A DNA stretch of 9,142 nt, taken from Gemmatimonadales bacterium. Lineage in GTDB: Bacteria > Gemmatimonadota > Gemmatimonadetes > Gemmatimonadales > GWC2-71-9. The DNA lies in the NCBI GenBank assembly GCA_013816685.1, contig JACDDX010000052.1, positions 1 to 9,142 of the forward strand, written 5' to 3'. Below are positions 5,094 through 9,142 of this stretch, in pieces. The translations under genes were made by a program, and so were the position numbers. Below the pieces are notes generated by a model. It searched no databases and had not been told where the DNA came from. It saw only the letters and a list, made by a program, of their open reading frames with translations. The first letter of the stretch is position 1. Every line of letters starts with the position of its first letter.

Positions 5094-6446
5094 ATGCGTA
5101 GGATCGCCCATCGACTCCTTACCATCGCCGTCGCCGGTGTCGTCGGTTCCGGATGCGGCAGTTGGAAGCGGGTGGGAAGCCAGGAGGGTCCCGCACCTTC
5201 CGAGACGCTCACCCAACTGTTCGATCTCGCCGGATTCTATCGGAAGCTCGGACGGCTCGCCGCCGCCCAACCGCTGCCGTTCGTCGGCTCCGTCGCGTTC
5301 GCCGCCGGCCCGGCCGATTCGGTGGTCGCGCTCTTCGGCCTCTCGCTGGAGAATCGCGCGTTCTCGTTTCAGCGCGAGGGCCGCGCGTTCGTGGCACGCT
5401 ACCGGGTGAGCCTCTCGTTCGCCAGAGACGGTGCCCGCGCCGTGGCGTTGAGCCGGGAGGAAGTGGTCCGGGTGGCGACCTTTCAGGAGACTCAGCGCGC
5501 CGAAGAGAGTGTCCTGTTCCAGCAGACGCTCCGGCTCACTCCCGGCGCCTACAAGGTCGTCGTCAGCGTGCGCGACATGGGCTCGAGCTCGGAGAGTCGC
5601 GCGAGCGGTGACTTCACCGCGCCGAGGTACGCCGGGGGAAGCATCAGCGCGCCGATCCTCGCCTACCAGGCGACGGGGCGGGGCAAGCTGTCCGATCCGC
5701 TCGCGCTGGTGCTCAACTCCCGCGGGGCGGTGGCGTACGGTGGCGACACACTGCTCGCCTACGTCGAGGGGTACAATCTGCCGGCCGCCTCCGTGGTGCC
5801 GTTCGAGGTGCACGACGAGCAGCAGAACATCGTCTTTCGGGATTCGCTTCGGTTTCGTGGCGGGCGCCCGGTCGAGAGCCAGGTGATCCGGATCGCGCCC
5901 GACAGCGTCTCGCTCGGCGAGCTCCGGCTGGTGGTCGGGAAGGGTGCTCCCGCGCGCGAAGTGTCGGCGCTGGTTTCGTTCTCCCAGGCCTGGGTCGTCA
6001 CCAACTTCGACGAGATGGTCGATCTGCTGCGCTACTTCGGGGAGAACCGCCGGCTGGCGGTGCTCCGGAAGGCACCGGCCGCCGACCGGTCACGGCTCTG
6101 GCGCGACTTCTACAAGGAGACCGACCCGAATCCGTCGACGCCGGAGAACGAGGCGCTCAATCAATACTTCGGCCGACTCGGCGCGGCCAACCGGCAGTTC
6201 ACCGACGAGGGTGTTCCGGGGTGGCGCACCGACCGCGGTGAGGTGTTCATCCAGCTCGGGCCGCCCGACGAGAGCGTCGAGTCGACGCCGGGGCAGGTGG
6301 GGCGGATCGTGCGCTGGGCGTATCTCACCCAGCGGATCGCCCTCTACTTCCAGGACGAAACCGGCTTCGGGCGGCTCCGGCTCACGCCAGGCAGCCGCGC
6401 CGAGTTCGAGCGGACCATCAATCGTGTGAGGCGGCAGGAACGCTAG
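5094..6446 (+). CDS. GWxTD-domain protein, probable lipoprotein
   Basis: Exported protein of 450 residues; the molecular function of GWxTD proteins is not established. The N-terminus has basic residues (R2, R3, H6, R7), a hydrophobic stretch LLTIAVAGVVG (8-18) and a cysteine at 21 in GSGC, so it is probably lipid-anchored, although Gly at the -3 position is not ideal for a lipobox. Residues about 60-300 are rich in beta-strand-like, valine-rich segments, suggesting repeated beta-sandwich modules. The C-terminal GWxTD domain, about 310-445, contains WRDFYKETDPNP followed by the hallmark GWRTD (376-380), the RGEVFIQLGPPDE segment and a final aromatic YFQDETGFGR. The ATG at 5094 is preceded by GGAAGGA and by the signal sequence directly after it; the in-frame ATG at 5037 would add 19 non-signal residues. 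Its TAG overlaps the polA GTG by one base. Such proteins are frequent in Gemmatimonadota and Acidobacteriota. Confidence 0.88.
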   Translation: MRRIAHRLLTIAVAGVVGSGCGSWKRVGSQEGPAPSETLTQLFDLAGFYRKLGRLAAAQPLPFVGSVAFAAGPADSVVALFGLSLENRAFSFQREGRAFVARYRVSLSFARDGARAVALSREEVVRVATFQETQRAEESVLFQQTLRLTPGAYKVVVSVRDMGSSSESRASGDFTAPRYAGGSISAPILAYQATGRGKLSDPLALVLNSRGAVAYGGDTLLAYVEGYNLPAASVVPFEVHDEQQNIVFRDSLRFRGGRPVESQVIRIAPDSVSLGELRLVVGKGAPAREVSALVSFSQAWVVTNFDEMVDLLRYFGENRRLAVLRKAPAADRSRLWRDFYKETDPNPSTPENEALNQYFGRLGAANRQFTDEGVPGWRTDRGEVFIQLGPPDESVESTPGQVGRIVRWAYLTQRIALYFQDETGFGRLRLTPGSRAEFERTINRVRRQER

Positions 6447-9142
6447 TGGCCAATCACCAGCCGCCGCGGCTCTTTCTCATCGACGGCTACGCGCTCATCT
6501 ATCGCGCCTTCTTCGCGATGATCACCCGCCCGCTCCGGACCGCACGAGGCGAGAACACGTCGGCGGCGTGGGGCGTCGTCAACTTCCTGCTCCGGCTCCG
6601 CGAGAAATATCGTCCCGACTACGTCGCCTGGGTGAATGACGCCGGCACCTCCTTCCGCGCCGAACGCTACCCCGAGTACAAGAGCACCCGTGAGAAGCTC
6701 GACGACGAGCTCAAAGCCGATTTCGAGCGGTCGGTGGAACGCATCTGCGAGCTGCTCGAGGCGTTCCGGATCCGCGTGGTAGCCGTTCCCGGCTACGAAG
6801 CCGACGATGTGATCGGGACCCTCGCGGTGGCGGGCGCCGCGCGCGGTCTGCAGTCGGTCATCGTCTCGGGCGACAAGGACTTCTATCAGCTCATCGGTCC
6901 GGGCATCGCCCTGCTGAATCCGGGCCGCGGCGGCCCTGCCGCGGTCGATGAAATCTGGGTGGACGAGCGCAATGCCGCCGAGCGGCTGGGGGTGCCGCCG
7001 TCGCAGGTGGTGGATTTCCTCGCGCTCGTCGGTGATGCCAGCGACAACGTGCCCGGTGTGAAGGGCATCGGTGAGAAGGGCGCCCAGAAACTGCTCGCCG
7101 ATTATGGAAATCTGGAGACGATTCTCGGCCGGGCTCCCGAGGTGACGGCCAAGCGCACCCGCGAAGCGCTGCTGACGCAGCCGGACAAGGCACGGCTGTC
7201 GCAGGAACTGGTCACGATCATGCGCGACGTGCCCGTCGAGCTCGACGTGGATGAGCTCATCCTGCAGGAGCCCGACCGCGACGCACTGTTTCGGGTGCTC
7301 ACCGAGCTCGAGTTCTACTCGCTGGTGAAAAAGCTGGGGACGCCCGGCACGGCGCCGCGAGAGGAAGGCGACGCGCTGGAGTCCTGGTCCGACGATGCCT
7401 ACGTACCGGAGCAGGGAAGGGCGGACGCGGATCAGTTCTCCGCCGATGCCTGGCTCAGCCTGTCGGAGGGGGCGGAGCGCTCGGTGCCGGTGGTGGACGA
7501 CCCCGCGATGCTGGCCGATCTCGTCGCGCGGTTCCGCGCGGCCCCACTGCTCGCCCTTGGCACCGAGACCAGCTCGTTCGAGCCCCACGCGGCCGAGCTG
7601 ATCGGGCTGTCGCTCGCGTCGAGCCCGAGCGACGTCTGGTACCTGCCGTTCGCGCACCGTTCCTGCCCGGGAGACCTGGCCGCACCCGAGGCGGTACGCA
7701 ACCTTCCGCCGCTCGACGATCCCGCATGCGCGCCACTGGCCCAGGTGCTCCGCGATCCCGCGGTGCCCAAGGCCGGGCACAACATCAAGTACGACTGGCA
7801 GGTACTGCGCGGCGCCGGGGTGGAGCTGGGAGGCGTGGCCTACGACTCGATGCTGGCGAGCTTCGTCCTGGAGCCCGGCCGCCGCTCACATGCGGTCGAC
7901 ACGCTCGCGCTCGAGCACCTCGGCCGCGCCATGCACACCTATACCGACGTGGCGGGGAAGGGAAAGGCGCAGCTTCCGTTCGCCGAGGTGGCCGTGCAGG
8001 CGGCAGCCGATTACTGCGGTGCCGACAGCGCCACCGTGCTGGCGCTGCAGGAATATTTCGAGCCCCGGCTTCGCGAGACCGGCATGAAACCGCTCCTCGA
8101 TGATGTCGAGATACCGCTGGTGGAAGTGCTCACCGCCATGGAGTGGACCGGAATCCGGATCGACCGGGCGATCTTCCGGCAGTTGAGCGAGGAGCTGGGC
8201 GCGGACATGCGGCGCCTCGAGATCGATATCGCCGCGGTCGCCGGCGGGGAGCTCAACCTCAATTCACCCCGCCAGCTCGCCAGCGTGCTGTTCGAGAAGC
8301 ACCAGCTCCCCGTCCTCAAGCGAACCAAGACCGGGCCATCAACCGACGCGGATGTACTCGACCAGCTCGCGCAACTAGGACACGAGCTGCCCCGCCTCAT
8401 CCTCGAGTACCGCGAGCTTCAGAAGCTCAAGAGCACCTACGTGGACACGCTGCCCGAGCGGATCAACCCGACGACCGGCCGCATTCATACGAGCTTCAAT
8501 CAGACCGGTGCGGCCACCGGCCGGCTCAGCAGCTCGGACCCGAACCTCCAGAACATCCCGGTCCGCACCGCCCGCGGCGAAGCGATCCGCCGGGGATTCG
8601 TGCCCGCGGAGGGGTGGGTCTTCCTGGTGGCCGACTACTCGCAGATCGAGCTGCGCCTCATGGCGCATCTCTCGGAAGATCCGGCGTTCATCGAAGCATT
8701 CCGGCAGGGTGGCGACATCCACCGGCAGACGGCGGCGCTGATCTTCAACGTGCCGCTGGACGAGGTGACCGGGGAGATGCGCGCCCGCGCCAAGACGATC
8801 AACTTCGCCACGATCTATGGGCAGGGGCCGTTCGCGCTCTCCCGCCAGATCGGTGTCTCTCAGGACGAGGCCCGGCAGTTCATCGCGAAATACTTCGAGC
8901 GGTTCGCCGGGGTTCGTGCGTTTCTTGACCGCCAGGTCGCGCTCGCGCGCGAGCAGGGCTACGTCGAGACACTCCTGGGCCGCCGGCGCTATATCCCCGA
9001 GATCCGCGACCGAAATTTCAACATGCGGGCTTACGGCGAACGCAACGCCCAGAACTCGCCGCTCCAGGGATCGGCCGCCGATCTGATCAAGGTCGCGATG
9101 ATCCGGATCCATCATGCCCTGCGCGAGCGCGGGCTTCAAGGC
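6446..9142 (+). CDS. polA: DNA polymerase I, C-terminus cut by window edge
   Basis: Repair and Okazaki-fragment polymerase; 899 codons are visible and the frame is open at the right edge. The GTG at 6446 follows AGGAA (6436-6440) by 5 nt and shares its G with the preceding TAG. The N-terminal 5'-nuclease is intact: LFLIDGYALIYRAFF near the start, GYEADDVIG, SGDKDFYQL and GDASDNVPGVKGIGEKG. The 3'-5' exonuclease domain (about 350-545) keeps E374, D450 (NIKYD), Y523 and D527 (YCGAD), but the first metal-binding Asp (E. coli D355) is G372 in LALGTETS. The polymerase domain has TGRLSSSDPNLQNIP, motif A DYSQIELR (D730-R737) and motif B R779-x3-K783-x3-F787-x3-YG; Phe at 787 equals E. coli F762. 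Motif C with the second catalytic Asp falls just beyond the window. Polymerase and flap-nuclease functions look normal; proofreading is probably weak or absent unless the substitution is a sequence error. Confidence 0.97.
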   Translation, partial: MANHQPPRLFLIDGYALIYRAFFAMITRPLRTARGENTSAAWGVVNFLLRLREKYRPDYVAWVNDAGTSFRAERYPEYKSTREKLDDELKADFERSVERICELLEAFRIRVVAVPGYEADDVIGTLAVAGAARGLQSVIVSGDKDFYQLIGPGIALLNPGRGGPAAVDEIWVDERNAAERLGVPPSQVVDFLALVGDASDNVPGVKGIGEKGAQKLLADYGNLETILGRAPEVTAKRTREALLTQPDKARLSQELVTIMRDVPVELDVDELILQEPDRDALFRVLTELEFYSLVKKLGTPGTAPREEGDALESWSDDAYVPEQGRADADQFSADAWLSLSEGAERSVPVVDDPAMLADLVARFRAAPLLALGTETSSFEPHAAELIGLSLASSPSDVWYLPFAHRSCPGDLAAPEAVRNLPPLDDPACAPLAQVLRDPAVPKAGHNIKYDWQVLRGAGVELGGVAYDSMLASFVLEPGRRSHAVDTLALEHLGRAMHTYTDVAGKGKAQLPFAEVAVQAAADYCGADSATVLALQEYFEPRLRETGMKPLLDDVEIPLVEVLTAMEWTGIRIDRAIFRQLSEELGADMRRLEIDIAAVAGGELNLNSPRQLASVLFEKHQLPVLKRTKTGPSTDADVLDQLAQLGHELPRLILEYRELQKLKSTYVDTLPERINPTTGRIHTSFNQTGAATGRLSSSDPNLQNIPVRTARGEAIRRGFVPAEGWVFLVADYSQIELRLMAHLSEDPAFIEAFRQGGDIHRQTAALIFNVPLDEVTGEMRARAKTINFATIYGQGPFALSRQIGVSQDEARQFIAKYFERFAGVRAFLDRQVALAREQGYVETLLGRRRYIPEIRDRNFNMRAYGERNAQNSPLQGSAADLIKVAMIRIHHALRERGLQG

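Noticed and set aside
6443..7780. Minus-strand open frame of 445 codons opposite polA
   Set aside because: Antisense to unmistakable PolA 5'-nuclease and exonuclease sequence; composition is typical of mirrored GC-rich codons.
8375..9139. Minus-strand open frame of 254 codons opposite the PolA polymerase domain
   Set aside because: Antisense shadow of motifs A and B of PolA.
1..9142. Search for tRNA, rRNA, CRISPR, transposase or phage genes
   Set aside because: No repeat-spacer pattern, no integrase or transposase motif and no tRNA-like cloverleaf seen; by eye only, since no search could be run.

Overview
This 9.1 kb window is GC-rich bacterial chromosome with tightly packed genes and no rRNA, tRNA, CRISPR array, insertion sequence or phage gene that I can see. 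The combination of a GWxTD-domain lipoprotein, two soluble Hanks-type Ser/Thr kinases, an AraC regulator with a degenerate receiver-like N-terminus and frequent GTG starts suggests a Gemmatimonadota-like organism. That assignment is inference from gene content; nothing here is a taxonomic marker that I could compare.

Layout. (1) 1-889, minus: N-terminal 296 residues of a Ser/Thr protein kinase that runs off the left edge. (2) 890-1109: a divergent intergenic region with a 9-bp direct repeat. (3) 1110-1973, plus: AraC-family regulator with a phosphorylation-dead receiver-like domain. (4) 1981-4884, minus: six genes in one tightly coupled operon, read from right to left: a complete Ser/Thr kinase, pyrE (orotate phosphoribosyltransferase), a 67-residue two-helix membrane protein, an alkyltransferase-like (ATL) DNA-lesion-binding protein, a YfiT/BstA-type DinB-fold thiol transferase, and a DUF486 small membrane protein. 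The junctions are a 4-nt overlap, 9 nt, 3 nt, a 4-nt overlap and 2 nt. (5) 4885-5093: divergent promoter region. (6) 5094-9142, plus: a GWxTD-domain lipoprotein followed, with a 1-nt overlap, by polA (DNA polymerase I), which is cut by the right edge at residue 899, shortly before polymerase motif C.

How the genes may work together. ATL, the YfiT-like protein and the two small membrane proteins may form a small alkylation/electrophile-response cassette co-expressed with pyrimidine synthesis under a kinase gene. The protein families are clear; the joint role is inference. The most concrete oddity is in PolA: all other visible 5'-nuclease, exonuclease and polymerase residues are kept, but the first metal-binding Asp of the 3'-5' exonuclease (E. 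coli D355) is Gly. Nothing in the window looks like a mobile or defence island.
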